Assembly: GCF_024704725.1 (NCBI RefSeq)
Contig: NZ_JALIQS010000003.1
Location: 558,001 to 622,000, forward strand
Reading direction: 5' to 3'
DNA: 64,000 nucleotides
Origin: Shinella sp. CPCC 101442
GTDB lineage: Bacteria; Pseudomonadota; Alphaproteobacteria; Rhizobiales; Rhizobiaceae
Shown: positions 1 to 8,512 of the stretch, piece after piece
Numbering within the stretch: the first letter of the stretch is position 1
Layout of the letters: every line of letters starts with the position of its first letter
The notes under the pieces: generated by a model
Database searches by the model: none
Seen by the model: only the letters and a program-made list of their open reading frames with translations
What the model was told of the DNA's origin: nothing
Translations under genes and position numbers: made by a program

Positions 1-423
1 CAGCTCGGCCTCGGCTATGGCTCGATCATCGCCGCGCACGGCCTTTTCACCATGGCGCTCGTCACCATGATCGTGAAGGCGCGCATCGCCACCCTCGGGC
101 GCGACATCGTGGAAGCCTCCGCCGATCTCTACGCGACGCCGCTCACCACCTTCCGCGATATCGTGTTGCCACAGATCCTGCCTTCGGTGCTTGCGGGCTT
201 CCTCCTTGCCTTCACCTTCTCCTTTGACGATTTCATCGTCGCCTTCTTCGTCGCCGGCTCCAAAACCACGCTGCCGATCTACGTTTTCGCCTCGATCCGC
301 CGTGGCGTGACGCCGGAAGTGAACGCCATCGCCACCATGGTGCTGGTCGCCTCGCTGCTGCTGATCCTGATCGCCCGCCTGCTGATGCGGGAAAAAACCA
401 AACCATCGCCTGCCGGGGAGTGA
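1..423 (+). CDS. ABC transporter permease, PotC-like (5' truncated)
   Basis: This is the C-terminal 140 residues of an inner-membrane permease of the spermidine/putrescine (PotC) type; the reading frame is open from the first base, so the start lies outside the window. The EAA cytoplasmic loop that contacts the ATPase is visible (EASADLYATPLTTF followed by VLPQILPSVLAG), then hydrophobic segments with FTFSFDDFIVAFFVAG, typical of the family's end. The next gene begins a few bases after its stop, so the two are probably co-transcribed. The substrate cannot be deduced from this fragment; polyamines, betaines or other organic cations are usual for the family. Confidence 0.9.
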   Translation, partial: QLGLGYGSIIAAHGLFTMALVTMIVKARIATLGRDIVEASADLYATPLTTFRDIVLPQILPSVLAGFLLAFTFSFDDFIVAFFVAGSKTTLPIYVFASIRRGVTPEVNAIATMVLVASLLLILIARLLMREKTKPSPAGE

Positions 424-428
424 GACCG

Positions 429-1190
429 ATGATCCTGAAGAACCGTGTCGCCATCGTCACCGGAGCGGGTTCCGGCATCGGCCGCGCCGGCGCGCGTATC
501 ATGGCGCGCGAAGGCGCCACCGTCTGCGTCGCCGATCTCGACGAGACCCGCGCGCACGAGACCGTCGATTTCATTCGCGCCGAAGGCGGCAAGGCGGAAG
601 CCGTCATCGTCGATGTCACCGACGACGTGGAACTGAAGATGGCGGTCGCCGCGGTGCTTTCGCGCCACGGCCGCATCGATATTCTGCACAACCATGCCGG
701 CGCGCAGGTGGCCGGCGACCTCGAAAGCGTGCCGATCGACGGGCTCGATTTTTCCTGGAAACTCAATGTGCGTGCCCATCTCATGGCGGCGCGCTACGTC
801 ATGCCGATCATGAAGGCGCAAAAGAAGGGCGTGATCCTCAACACGGCCTCCTCCTCCGGCGTGCTCTACGACCGCGAGATGATCGCCTATACGACGACCA
901 AGCACGCCGTCATCGCCATGACCAAGCAAATGGCCGGCGACTATGCCGGCCTCGGCATCCGCGTCAACGCGCTCTGCCCCGGCTGGGTCGATACCCCCTT
1001 CAACGCACCCTTCATCGCCCAGATGGGCGGACGCGAGGCGATCGAGGCCTATATAAAGGATAAGGTGCCGATGGGCCGCTGGGCGGATGTGGAGGAGATC
1101 GCCGAGCCGATCCTCTTCCTGGTCTCCGACCGGTCAAGCTACATGACCGGCCAGATCCTTGTCGTCGATGGCGGCGAGACCGTCGGCTGA
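429..1190 (+). CDS. SDR-family NAD(P)-dependent oxidoreductase
   Basis: A 253-residue classical short-chain dehydrogenase. It shows the N-terminal dinucleotide-binding motif TGAGSGIG, the NHAG motif after strand beta-4, and the catalytic Ser with YTTTK (Tyr and Lys) near residue 155. The C-terminal MTGQILVVDGG is typical. I place the start at the ATG at 429, with GGGGAG about 8 bases upstream; a GTG at 420 overlapping the previous stop would add three residues. The gene follows the PotC-like permease directly, which suggests oxidation of an alcohol or amino alcohol brought in by that transporter. The substrate is unknown. Confidence 0.9.
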   Translation: MILKNRVAIVTGAGSGIGRAGARIMAREGATVCVADLDETRAHETVDFIRAEGGKAEAVIVDVTDDVELKMAVAAVLSRHGRIDILHNHAGAQVAGDLESVPIDGLDFSWKLNVRAHLMAARYVMPIMKAQKKGVILNTASSSGVLYDREMIAYTTTKHAVIAMTKQMAGDYAGLGIRVNALCPGWVDTPFNAPFIAQMGGREAIEAYIKDKVPMGRWADVEEIAEPILFLVSDRSSYMTGQILVVDGGETVG

Positions 1191-1192
1191 TC

Positions 1193-1906
1193 TCAGACCG
1201 CGCTGAGCAAGCCCTGATGCACCACGATGCGCGCGTGATAGGGGACGCGCTTGTAGAGATCGAGCACATCCTGGTTGATCAGGCGCACACAGCCCGACGA
1301 GGTCGCCTTGCCGATCGACTTCCAGTCCGGCGAACCGTGCAGGCGATAGAGCGTGTCCTTGCCGTTCTGGAAGATGTAGAGCGCGCGCGCCCCGAGCGGG
1401 TTCTTGATGCCCGGCTCCATGCCGCCGTTCTCGACGGAATATTTCGCAAGGCTCGGCGTGCGGGCGATCATGTCGGCCGGCACCTTCCAGCGCGGCCAGG
1501 GCTGGCGCCACTGGATGACGCCCTCGCCCTCCCAGGCAAAACCGTCGCGGCCGATGCCGACGCCGTAACGCATCGCCGTGCCGCCGGGTTCGACCACGTA
1601 CAGGAAACGGCCGGGCGTATCGACGACCACGGTGCCCGGCGCCTCACCGGTCGGATCCTGCACGCGTTGGCGGTAGTACTTCGGGTCGATCTGCGTATAG
1701 GGAATGGCCGGAATCTGATGGCCGCCATCTTCCAGAGCGGCATAGCGCGTCGCCAGCTCCTCGTCCGTTGCCGGCACGATGGGATATCGGACCTTCTGCG
1801 GAACCGGAGCGACCTTGACGGACGTTTCCGAAGTTGCGCAGCCCGCGAGCGTCGCGGCGGCGCCAAGGAAGAAGGCTCTGCGCGACAAAGTGCACACCGT
1901 AGGCAT
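1193..1906 (-). CDS. L,D-transpeptidase (YkuD) lipoprotein
   Basis: Peptidoglycan-remodelling enzyme of the YkuD family, 237 residues from the ATG at 1906. The N-terminus carries a twin-arginine and lipobox-like signal (SRRAFFLGAAATLAGC), so it is probably exported and lipid-anchored. The catalytic signature is intact near the C-terminus: HGSPDWKSIG with SSGCVR, containing the catalytic Cys and the paired His and Arg. Such enzymes make 3-3 cross-links or attach proteins to peptidoglycan and are numerous in rhizobia. The reading frame continues upstream to 2041, but only the 1906 start puts the signal peptide at the terminus. It converges with the SDR gene two bases away. Confidence 0.92.
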   Translation of the reverse strand: MPTVCTLSRRAFFLGAAATLAGCATSETSVKVAPVPQKVRYPIVPATDEELATRYAALEDGGHQIPAIPYTQIDPKYYRQRVQDPTGEAPGTVVVDTPGRFLYVVEPGGTAMRYGVGIGRDGFAWEGEGVIQWRQPWPRWKVPADMIARTPSLAKYSVENGGMEPGIKNPLGARALYIFQNGKDTLYRLHGSPDWKSIGKATSSGCVRLINQDVLDLYKRVPYHARIVVHQGLLSAV

Positions 1907-2071
1907 TCTCGATAGGACTCCAATGGGATAGACGGGTTGAGGCCGATGGCTATCCAAAGCGCTGGGTGACTGGCAAGAAGAAGGGGCTTCACATCTTCGG
2001 CATCGGCCCCTCGTTTCGTAGAGGCGATGCAAAGCGGCCACGCCCCGCCCGCGATTTCAAGGAAAACAAGC

Positions 2072-2671
2072 ATGGCACCTGTGGAAATCAATCCGGCTCA
2101 TGTCCGCGAGTTTGCCGACCTCGACAGCTTCTACCGCTGGCTCAGTGAAAACCACGCCACCGCGCCGGAAGTCTGGATCAAGATCCACAAACGCGCCTCC
2201 GGCCTTCAGAGCATCAATGCCGAAGAAGCGATCGAAGTGGTGCTTTGCTGGGGCTGGATCGACGCCATTCGCAAGAGCCATGACGACAAGAGCTTCTTCC
2301 AGCGCTACTGCCCGCGCGGCAAGAGAAGCGTCTGGAGCAAGAAGAATGTCGGCACGGTCGGTCGGCTGATCGAAAGCGGCCGCATGACCGAACATGGACT
2401 GAGACAGGTGGACACCGCCAAAGCGGACGGGCGCTGGGACAAGGCCTATGGCAGCGGCAAGGACCTGCAAATCCCCGATGACCTTCAGGCCGCCATCGAC
2501 GCGGACGCGGCGGCGAAGGAGATGCTCGCGACACTGACAGAGCAGAACCGCTTCGCGCTGGCCTTCCGCATGCATGCCATCAAGACGGATGCCGCCCGCA
2601 AGCGCAATATCGAGGCTTTCGTTGCGATGCTGAACCGCGGCGAGACGATCTATCCGCAAAAGCGGAAATAG
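2072..2671 (+). CDS. YdeI/OmpD-associated family protein
   Basis: A 199-residue cytoplasmic protein of the YdeI/OmpD-associated family. The family hallmark VLCWGWIDAIRKSHDD followed by YCPRGKRSVWSKKN is present, and the protein ends with a helical tail rich in Lys and Arg (KTDAARKRNIEAF). I chose the ATG at 2072, which has a GGAAAA ribosome site, over one at 2027 that only adds residues unlike the family. Members are annotated as bacteriocin-protection or stress proteins on thin evidence, so the function is open. It starts in the opposite direction from the L,D-transpeptidase, with a divergent promoter region between them. Confidence 0.85.
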   Translation: MAPVEINPAHVREFADLDSFYRWLSENHATAPEVWIKIHKRASGLQSINAEEAIEVVLCWGWIDAIRKSHDDKSFFQRYCPRGKRSVWSKKNVGTVGRLIESGRMTEHGLRQVDTAKADGRWDKAYGSGKDLQIPDDLQAAIDADAAAKEMLATLTEQNRFALAFRMHAIKTDAARKRNIEAFVAMLNRGETIYPQKRK

Positions 2672-2697
2672 ACCGTCCCGTCCCCAGGCATCGAAAA

Positions 2698-3732
2698 TCA
2701 GTCGGCGCGGGCCGTGCGCGTACCCGACTGCCCGGCAAGCCAGTTGTGCCAGTCGCTCTCGCTGCCGGCGAAGACGTTGAGGTCGATCTTGCCGGACACG
2801 CCATGCGACAGGCCCGAGCCCGAATACTGCCAGAACGTCCAGCGGCGGTTCGGGTAGCGCTTCGAGGGATGGGCCGCGACCGAGCGCAGCCAGAACGGAT
2901 ATTCCGTCAACTCGCCGGCAAGGTTGTCCTCATAGAAATCCGGCGCCGTGTAGATGATGGGGCGCTTGCCGTAGTGGCGCTCCAGCATCTCGGCGAAAAC
3001 CTTGATCTTCTCGACATACTTGGCCCGCGAAATACGCGCCTTGCAGGAGGATTCGCCGTTGTATTCGGCATCGATCACCGGCGGCAGCGCGTCGGGATCG
3101 CGCGGCACGTTGCGGATGAACCATTCGGCCTGCGAGCTCGCCACCCGGCACCAGTAGAAGAAGTGATAGGCGCCGCGCTTGATGCCCGCTTCCTTCGCCT
3201 TGCGCCAGTTCTTCTGGAACATCGGATCGAGATGGTCGCCGCCATCCGTCGCCTTGATGAAAGCGAAGTTGGCGCCCTGCGTGCGCAGCTTCATCCAGTC
3301 GATATCGCCCTGCCAGCGAGAGACGTCGACGCCGTGCACCTGATAGTGTTTTGGCGCGCGCTTGCCGAAATTGATGGGGTGGGCATCGCGGAACTGCTGG
3401 CTATAGACGCGCGAACGCTTGGCGGAGCGTCCAAAGGACGGCTCTACGGCCATGACGGCATTTTCCGGCCGGTCTTCCGGCACGGCCGACTGCTTCGTCA
3501 TCGTCTCGAAGACATGGCTTTCCGCCGAGGGACCGGCCCAGGCAAGCATTTCCGCGCCATCCGCCTTCACCTTACCCTCGCCCACCGAAACCTCGGGAAC
3601 CGGGCCGGCTTTCACGGAGCTTGTGACCTCCGCGGACGGTTTTATGGACAGGGCAGTCTCGGGATTGGACGAGGCGCAGCCCGCCATGGAGGCGCAGCCG
3701 AGCAGGATCGCTGTCAGGACCGAAAGACGCAT
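2698..3732 (-). CDS. GH25 family lysozyme-like lipoprotein
   Basis: A 344-residue exported protein. A lipoprotein signal (LLGCASMAGC) opens it, followed by a roughly 120-residue low-complexity linker and then a glycoside hydrolase 25 (muramidase) domain from about residue 135. The GH25 features VHGVDVSRWQGDIDW, FAFIKATDGG, YHFFYWCR and the acidic pair in VIDAEYNGE are all readable, so the catalytic site looks intact. It would cleave the MurNAc-GlcNAc bond in the periplasm, in cell-wall turnover. Such proteins also occur in phages, but no phage genes are nearby. It is expressed alone. Confidence 0.9.
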   Translation of the reverse strand: MRLSVLTAILLGCASMAGCASSNPETALSIKPSAEVTSSVKAGPVPEVSVGEGKVKADGAEMLAWAGPSAESHVFETMTKQSAVPEDRPENAVMAVEPSFGRSAKRSRVYSQQFRDAHPINFGKRAPKHYQVHGVDVSRWQGDIDWMKLRTQGANFAFIKATDGGDHLDPMFQKNWRKAKEAGIKRGAYHFFYWCRVASSQAEWFIRNVPRDPDALPPVIDAEYNGESSCKARISRAKYVEKIKVFAEMLERHYGKRPIIYTAPDFYEDNLAGELTEYPFWLRSVAAHPSKRYPNRRWTFWQYSGSGLSHGVSGKIDLNVFAGSESDWHNWLAGQSGTRTARAD

Positions 3733-3871
3733 AAGGCACTCGCACGCAAAACAAACCGAAGCCCCCGCCCACAGCGCGCAGACGGAATTACTAACGGAAG
3801 ATTACCGCGAAATGTTAAATGCAACGTTTACGGCCGGCCGTGACATTTCAGTTACTTAGAGGTGGAAGCTG

Positions 3872-4444
3872 TCACGATCTCTGCCGGCTTGCGTTCACGA
3901 AAGCGTGTCCGCGCGGCGAAAGCCGGTAGCCGATGGTGAGGCTTTCGGTCAGCCCCAGTTCGTTCAGCTGACGGATTTTTCGCTTGAGCGCCAGCTTCTC
4001 CATACCAAGCTGCTTAGCCATCTCCGCCGCCGGACACCCCTCGTGTTCAGCGATGAGCGAAAGGACCGTGTCGGTCCACGTCTCCATCCGGTCGAGGGTC
4101 CGCAGGCGGGCTTGCAAGGCGGCAAGCTCTGTCGGATCGAGCGTAGCGCTTTCGCGCAGACCGTGCCGCGGGTCCTCCCCCGCGACATGGAATGCGATGC
4201 GGTACAGGCTCCCCTTCGCCCGGAGGTCCCGCACGAACGCATCATGGCCAGCATAACCGGCGGCGCGGAGGTCGGCTTCGGAGACGGCGGCAAGCTCGAC
4301 CATTTCGACGCTATCGATGGCCAGCACGCCGGCCGCCGTGCGAAGCGTGCCACCCGCGCGCACCGTCGGCTTCACCCAACGGCGAAAGGCGAGTGTCACC
4401 TCGCCTCTTGCAACCCTTTCGAGGACTGCCGCCTTGAACAGCAT
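3872..4444 (-). CDS. ASCH-domain protein with C-terminal winged helix
   Basis: A 190-residue protein. Residues 1-110 look like an ASCH (PUA-like) domain, opening with MLFKAAVLERVARGEVTLAF and RRWVKPTVRAGG; ASCH domains bind RNA or modified bases and a few are amidohydrolases. Residues 120-185 resemble a winged-helix DNA-binding domain (SLIAEHEGCPAAEMAKQLGM, then KRKIRQLNELGLTES). It begins only eight bases after the stop of the urocanase-like gene and on the same strand, so it is probably the last gene of the ergothioneine operon. Its role there is unknown: regulation or handling of a modified heterocycle are possible. The domain call rests on pattern recognition only. Confidence 0.75.
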   Translation of the reverse strand: MLFKAAVLERVARGEVTLAFRRWVKPTVRAGGTLRTAAGVLAIDSVEMVELAAVSEADLRAAGYAGHDAFVRDLRAKGSLYRIAFHVAGEDPRHGLRESATLDPTELAALQARLRTLDRMETWTDTVLSLIAEHEGCPAAEMAKQLGMEKLALKRKIRQLNELGLTESLTIGYRLSPRGHAFVNASRQRS

Positions 4445-4452
4445 CGCGCCTC

Positions 4453-6120
4453 TCAGCCGTTGCCGATTCTGACGTAGCCGATGCCCTTTTTTTCAATCTC
4501 GTCGAACGACTCCTCGTAGCCCGCATCGGCATAGCGGATGACCCCGAGCGAGGTGTCGTTGGTGAGAGCATGCTCCAGCCGCTCCGCGCCTTCGGCCGTG
4601 CCATCGGCCACCAGAGTCACGCCGCAACTCGTCATGTAGCCCGCATAACCACCGCCGCCAGAATGAATGACGACGAGATCGGCCATCGAGGAGGAGAGCA
4701 GCATGGCATCGAGCAGCGGCCAGTCGGCGATGGCATCCGAGCCATCCTTCATGCGCTCCGTCATGATGTTCGGGTGCGCCATGGCGCCGGCATCGAGATG
4801 ATCGCGTGAGAAGGCGACCGGCCCCTTCAGTTCGCCCGCCGCGACCAGCCTGTTGACCGCCAGCGCCAATTCCGTGCGCTCGCCATGGCCGAGCCAGGCG
4901 ATGCGCGCCGGCAGCCCCTCGAAAGGCACGTTTTCGCGAGCGAGGCGGATCCAGTTGGTGACGATCTGGTTGTCCGGGAACATCTCCAGCACAAGATCGT
5001 CGATACGGGCGATATCGCTCTCCTCGCCCGACAGCGCCATCCAGCGGAACGGCCCGATTGCCCGTGCAAAGAGCGGCCGCAGATAGGCTTCGGTGAAGAT
5101 CGGAATGTCGAAGGCATTCGCAACGCCCCCTTCCCGCGCCTGTGTGCGGATAAGGTTGCCATTGTCGAAGACCTCGGAGCCCCGCTTCTGGAATTCCAGC
5201 ATGGCCGAGACATGCTCGACGATGGAGGCGCGGCTTGCCGCCATCAGCTGCCCCTGCCCGTCGTCGCGCAAACCCTTGACCTGGTCGATGCTCATGCCCT
5301 TCGGCACATAGCCATAGACGAGATCGTGCGCCGATGTCTGGTCGGTGACGATGTCGGGCACGATGCCGCGCCGTGCAATTTCCGGATAGATTTCAGCGGC
5401 ATTGCCGACCAGACCGATCGAGGTCGCGCGCTTTTGCCTTACCGCCTCGTCGATCATCGCGAGCGCCGTATCGAGATCCGGCGCGACCTGTTCAAGGTAG
5501 CCGACAGCCTTGCGCGCTTCGGCACGGGCCGGGTCGATATCGACGCAGAGGATCGCCGCCCCCGCCATGCGGCCCGCGAGCGGCTGTGCGCCGCCCATGC
5601 CGCCGAGACCGGCTGTCAGGATGAAGCGGCCGGCAAGGCTCCCGTCAAAACGCTTTTCCGCGATGCGCATGAAGATTTCATAGGTGCCCTGGATGACGCC
5701 CTGGCTGCCGATATATTGCCAGGCGCCCGCCGTCAGCCCTCCCCAGCAGATCAGGCCCTTGCGCTGAAGTTCATAGAAAACCTCCGCCTTCGCCCACTGC
5801 CCGACGATGTTGCAGTTCGCCATGATGACGAGCGGCGCCTTCGCATGGGTCTTCAGGAGTCCCACCGGCTTGCCCGACTGGATGACCAGCGTCTGGTCCT
5901 CGTCCATTTCGATCAGGGCCTTGACGATGGCCTTGTGCGCCGCCCAGTTGCGCGCCGCCTTGCCGAGCGCGGCATAGACGATAAGGTTATCCGGATCCTC
6001 GCCCACCGACAGCACGTTTTCGAGAAGCCGCAAAAGCCCCTCCTGCCGCCAGCCCTTGGCGCGCAGTACCGGGCCGCTCGGGATTGGATAGTTTGGGTGG
6101 CGCGGATTGGGCTTCGGCAT
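4453..6120 (-). CDS. Urocanate hydratase paralogue, probable thiourocanate hydratase
   Basis: A 555-residue urocanase-family enzyme (usual length about 555) with an NAD-binding core (GLGGMGGAQP, VGNAAEIYP, DQTSAHDLVYGYVPKG). Key positions differ from true HutU. The Cys of the canonical PARICW motif (Cys410 in Pseudomonas putida as I recall) is Ala408 here (PARIAW, codon at 4897-4899). The HHGGGVG..SQHAG loop reads HSGGGGYAGYMTSCG. It sits downstream of an ergothionase-like lyase and an S-Me-THD desulfurase, with no hutG or hutI. I therefore infer hydration of thiourocanate to the thiohydantoin propionate in ergothioneine breakdown. A plain histidine-pathway HutU is the alternative. Confidence 0.85.
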   Translation of the reverse strand: MPKPNPRHPNYPIPSGPVLRAKGWRQEGLLRLLENVLSVGEDPDNLIVYAALGKAARNWAAHKAIVKALIEMDEDQTLVIQSGKPVGLLKTHAKAPLVIMANCNIVGQWAKAEVFYELQRKGLICWGGLTAGAWQYIGSQGVIQGTYEIFMRIAEKRFDGSLAGRFILTAGLGGMGGAQPLAGRMAGAAILCVDIDPARAEARKAVGYLEQVAPDLDTALAMIDEAVRQKRATSIGLVGNAAEIYPEIARRGIVPDIVTDQTSAHDLVYGYVPKGMSIDQVKGLRDDGQGQLMAASRASIVEHVSAMLEFQKRGSEVFDNGNLIRTQAREGGVANAFDIPIFTEAYLRPLFARAIGPFRWMALSGEESDIARIDDLVLEMFPDNQIVTNWIRLARENVPFEGLPARIAWLGHGERTELALAVNRLVAAGELKGPVAFSRDHLDAGAMAHPNIMTERMKDGSDAIADWPLLDAMLLSSSMADLVVIHSGGGGYAGYMTSCGVTLVADGTAEGAERLEHALTNDTSLGVIRYADAGYEESFDEIEKKGIGYVRIGNG

Positions 6121-6153
6121 TGTCTTCTCCTTACGTCTCTTTACGGCTTTGCC

Positions 6154-7242
6154 TCAAGCAAGCGCGTAACTCACCAGATCGATGCCCATCGCCTTTTCGA
6201 CCGATGGATAGACCGTGGGATCAAGCACGCTCGATGCCAAAGGAATGATCGTCTTCGGCACATGCAGCACGAAGACGTTCATGCCGACCTGGAGCTGACC
6301 GACGCTGAGCGGTTCGCCGTCCGGGGACAGCGTGGTGATCACATCAGGGAAGGTCGCAAGGCGCTTGCCGTCCGCCGATTCTACCGCCATGTACTCGTTC
6401 ATCACATGCAGTACGTTCGCGCTGTCGCCCTTGCCGACCGTCACGGTACCGATGTCGAACGCCTCCTTGGTATAAACCACCGACTTGTCGGTGATCACGC
6501 CTTCGGAGAGGATCGAACCGCCCGTCGTCCTGACCATCGCGTCGATGATCGCCGAACCGCCCTTGCCCTCTGCAGCGATGATCGCCTCGCCGAGTTTGAG
6601 CGCGAGCGAAATGCCGCCGAGCGCCGCATTCCCGCGCACATAGGAGGCGCGCAGCGGGTTGCGGCAGGAGGCAATGAAGCCGCCCGACATGTCGGAGGCG
6701 GCGCGCAGGATCGGCGAGACCTTTGCCGTCGCGCCGCGCACGACGAGCTCGATATAGCGGTTCTCGTCGCGGTTTCCGCCGACGGCCGTCTGGATCATCT
6801 GCTCGGGCGAGCCGGCCATGCCGATCGAGCCCATGTCGCCGGTCGGATGCGCGCGCATGTCGCCGACAGCATCCAGCACCTTCGTGCCGAGGATGGCGGA
6901 TGGCAGCCAACCGTTCAACGTCGAGGACTTGCCGTTCTGACCCACCATCAGCGCCGCGACCTTCTCACCCAGCGCCTCCTGCAGAAGCTCGACGGCCTTC
7001 ACGTAATCGACGCCGCGCATTTCCCACGGCGTGGTCGAGGCCGGGGCGCCGATCGCTGCTGCGGTCGCCACCCAGTCGTCATCGGACAGTTCGTCGATGG
7101 AAACCAGCTCCGGCTTGCCGATCGACACTGCGGCGTAACCGAGCATGCGCCCATGATCCGCCCAGCCACCGCCGCCGGCGGCGTAGACCGAGCCGCCCTT
7201 GACCGCCGCCTCGACGTCTTTTTCCTTTAGAATCCGGCCCAT
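6154..7242 (-). CDS. S-Me-THD/DUF917 family protein, probable thiohydantoin desulfurase
   Basis: A 362-residue protein of the DUF917 family, whose Pfam domains are named after S-methyl-thiohydantoin desulfurase. Characteristic segments are the Gly-rich start GGSVYAAGGGGWADHGRML, HPTGDMGSIGMAG and CRNPLRASYVRGNAALGG. In the described bacterial ergothioneine pathway a member of this family removes sulfur from 3-(5-oxo-2-thioxoimidazolidin-4-yl)propionate, giving hydantoin-5-propionate and sulfide. Its ATG overlaps the TAA of the amidase gene by one base, and the urocanase-like gene follows 33 bases later, so translation is probably coupled. The substrate is inferred from family and neighbours. 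Confidence 0.85.
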   Translation of the reverse strand: MGRILKEKDVEAAVKGGSVYAAGGGGWADHGRMLGYAAVSIGKPELVSIDELSDDDWVATAAAIGAPASTTPWEMRGVDYVKAVELLQEALGEKVAALMVGQNGKSSTLNGWLPSAILGTKVLDAVGDMRAHPTGDMGSIGMAGSPEQMIQTAVGGNRDENRYIELVVRGATAKVSPILRAASDMSGGFIASCRNPLRASYVRGNAALGGISLALKLGEAIIAAEGKGGSAIIDAMVRTTGGSILSEGVITDKSVVYTKEAFDIGTVTVGKGDSANVLHVMNEYMAVESADGKRLATFPDVITTLSPDGEPLSVGQLQVGMNVFVLHVPKTIIPLASSVLDPTVYPSVEKAMGIDLVSYALA

Positions 7243-8510
7243 TAGGCGTCCTCCTGACTCAATTTCTCATCCAGCTGAATCACTGCATTAAAAAGCACCG
7301 CCGCCCCGAGCGCGATATCATCGGTCTCGGCAAATTCCTCCGGCGCATGGCTGCGTCCGCCAAGGCACGGCACGAAGATCATCGCCGAACGTGTCACCTT
7401 CGCCATGAAGGCCGTATCGTGCCCGGCCCCCGAGGCCATGCGACGATGACTTGCGCCCGCTGTCTCGCAGGCTGCATCCAGCACATCGAGCAGCAGGGGG
7501 TCGCCCGGCGTCGGCATGTTGTCGGAGATCCGGCGCGGCGGCGCGATGGTGGTGCCCGTCTCCCGCGCGATCTGCTCGGCCAGTTGATCCACGGACGCGG
7601 CAAAGACATCCATCGCCGTGCGCTCTTCAGCCCGCGCATCGATCAGCAGCCGCGCACGGGACGGAACGACATTGGCGGCATTCGGCTCGATGGAGAATTC
7701 GCCAACGGTCGCCGTGAAATGCCCTGGGCCTTGCGAGAGCGATTTCGCCAGCGCCTCGATGCCCGATACCAATCTGGCGGCCGCCGCCAGCGCATCGGCA
7801 CGCGATCCCATTGGCGTCGTGCCCGCATGATCCGCCCTGCCCTCGACAACGATCTCGATGCGCGTGATACCGGCAATCGCCGTCACCACGCCGATATCGC
7901 GCTTTTCCGTTTCCAGCACCGGCCCCTGCTCGATATGCAGCTCGAGAAAGGCCGCGATATCCTTGCGCGCCTCGGCGGCGATGCGCGCCGGATCGCCGCC
8001 AACGTCGCGAATGCCCTGCTCCAGCGTCAGCCCGCCGCTCTCACGCGACAGCCAGTCCGCCGGCAGCACGCCGGCCATGCCGCGACTGCCGATGCAGGAG
8101 ACACCGAAGATCGACACTTCCTCGGCGAGGAAATCGACGACCTCCAGATCGTGGTCGAGTTCGATCCCCTTGTCCGCCAGCGCGCGGGCCACTTCCAGCG
8201 CCACAGCCACGCCGGCGATACCGTCAAAGCGTCCGCCATCCGGCACGGTATCGGAATGCGAGCCGAGCATGATCGCGCCGAGGCCGGGCTTCCTGCCCCG
8301 CCGCCGGGCAACGAGATTGCCAGCTGCATCGATGCGCGTTTCGAGCCCCGCGGCCTGAAACTTCTCGAGAAGAAAATCCCGCCCCGCCGGGAACAGAGCG
8401 GTAAAGGCACGCCGCGTGTAGGGCCGGCCTGGCTCGGTGAGCCGGGCGAGCCCGTCGATCACGTCCTGTATACGGACGGGGTCGACCGGCAGATTGCTCG
8501 CGCGGGCCAT
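7242..8510 (-). CDS. M20-family hydantoinase/carbamoylase amidase, probable N-carbamoyl-L-glutamate hydrolase
   Basis: A 422-residue zinc amidase of the hydantoinase/carbamoylase branch of M20. Metal and catalytic motifs are intact: GSHSDTVPDGGRFDG, FLAEEVSIFG, ELHIEQGPVLE and GAGHDTAFMAK, with a dimerisation domain between about residues 215 and 330. The start is the ATG at 8510, giving MARASNLPVD; the frame stays open far upstream but that part only mirrors the hydantoinase gene. Enzymes of this type cleave N-carbamoyl amino acids to the amino acid, CO2 and ammonia. Placed after a hydantoinase in this cluster, it would release L-glutamate as the last step of ergothioneine catabolism. Confidence 0.9.
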   Translation of the reverse strand: MARASNLPVDPVRIQDVIDGLARLTEPGRPYTRRAFTALFPAGRDFLLEKFQAAGLETRIDAAGNLVARRRGRKPGLGAIMLGSHSDTVPDGGRFDGIAGVAVALEVARALADKGIELDHDLEVVDFLAEEVSIFGVSCIGSRGMAGVLPADWLSRESGGLTLEQGIRDVGGDPARIAAEARKDIAAFLELHIEQGPVLETEKRDIGVVTAIAGITRIEIVVEGRADHAGTTPMGSRADALAAAARLVSGIEALAKSLSQGPGHFTATVGEFSIEPNAANVVPSRARLLIDARAEERTAMDVFAASVDQLAEQIARETGTTIAPPRRISDNMPTPGDPLLLDVLDAACETAGASHRRMASGAGHDTAFMAKVTRSAMIFVPCLGGRSHAPEEFAETDDIALGAAVLFNAVIQLDEKLSQEDA

Positions 8511-8512
8511 GA

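Noticed and set aside
3830-3841. ACGGCCGGCCGT palindrome between the GH25 and ASCH genes
   Set aside because: It is a short GC-only palindrome expected by chance in this composition and has no T-run for termination.
4885-7230. A 781-codon open frame on the plus strand opposite the urocanase and DUF917 genes
   Set aside because: It is antisense to two well-supported enzymes, has no recognisable domains and reflects GC-rich codon bias.
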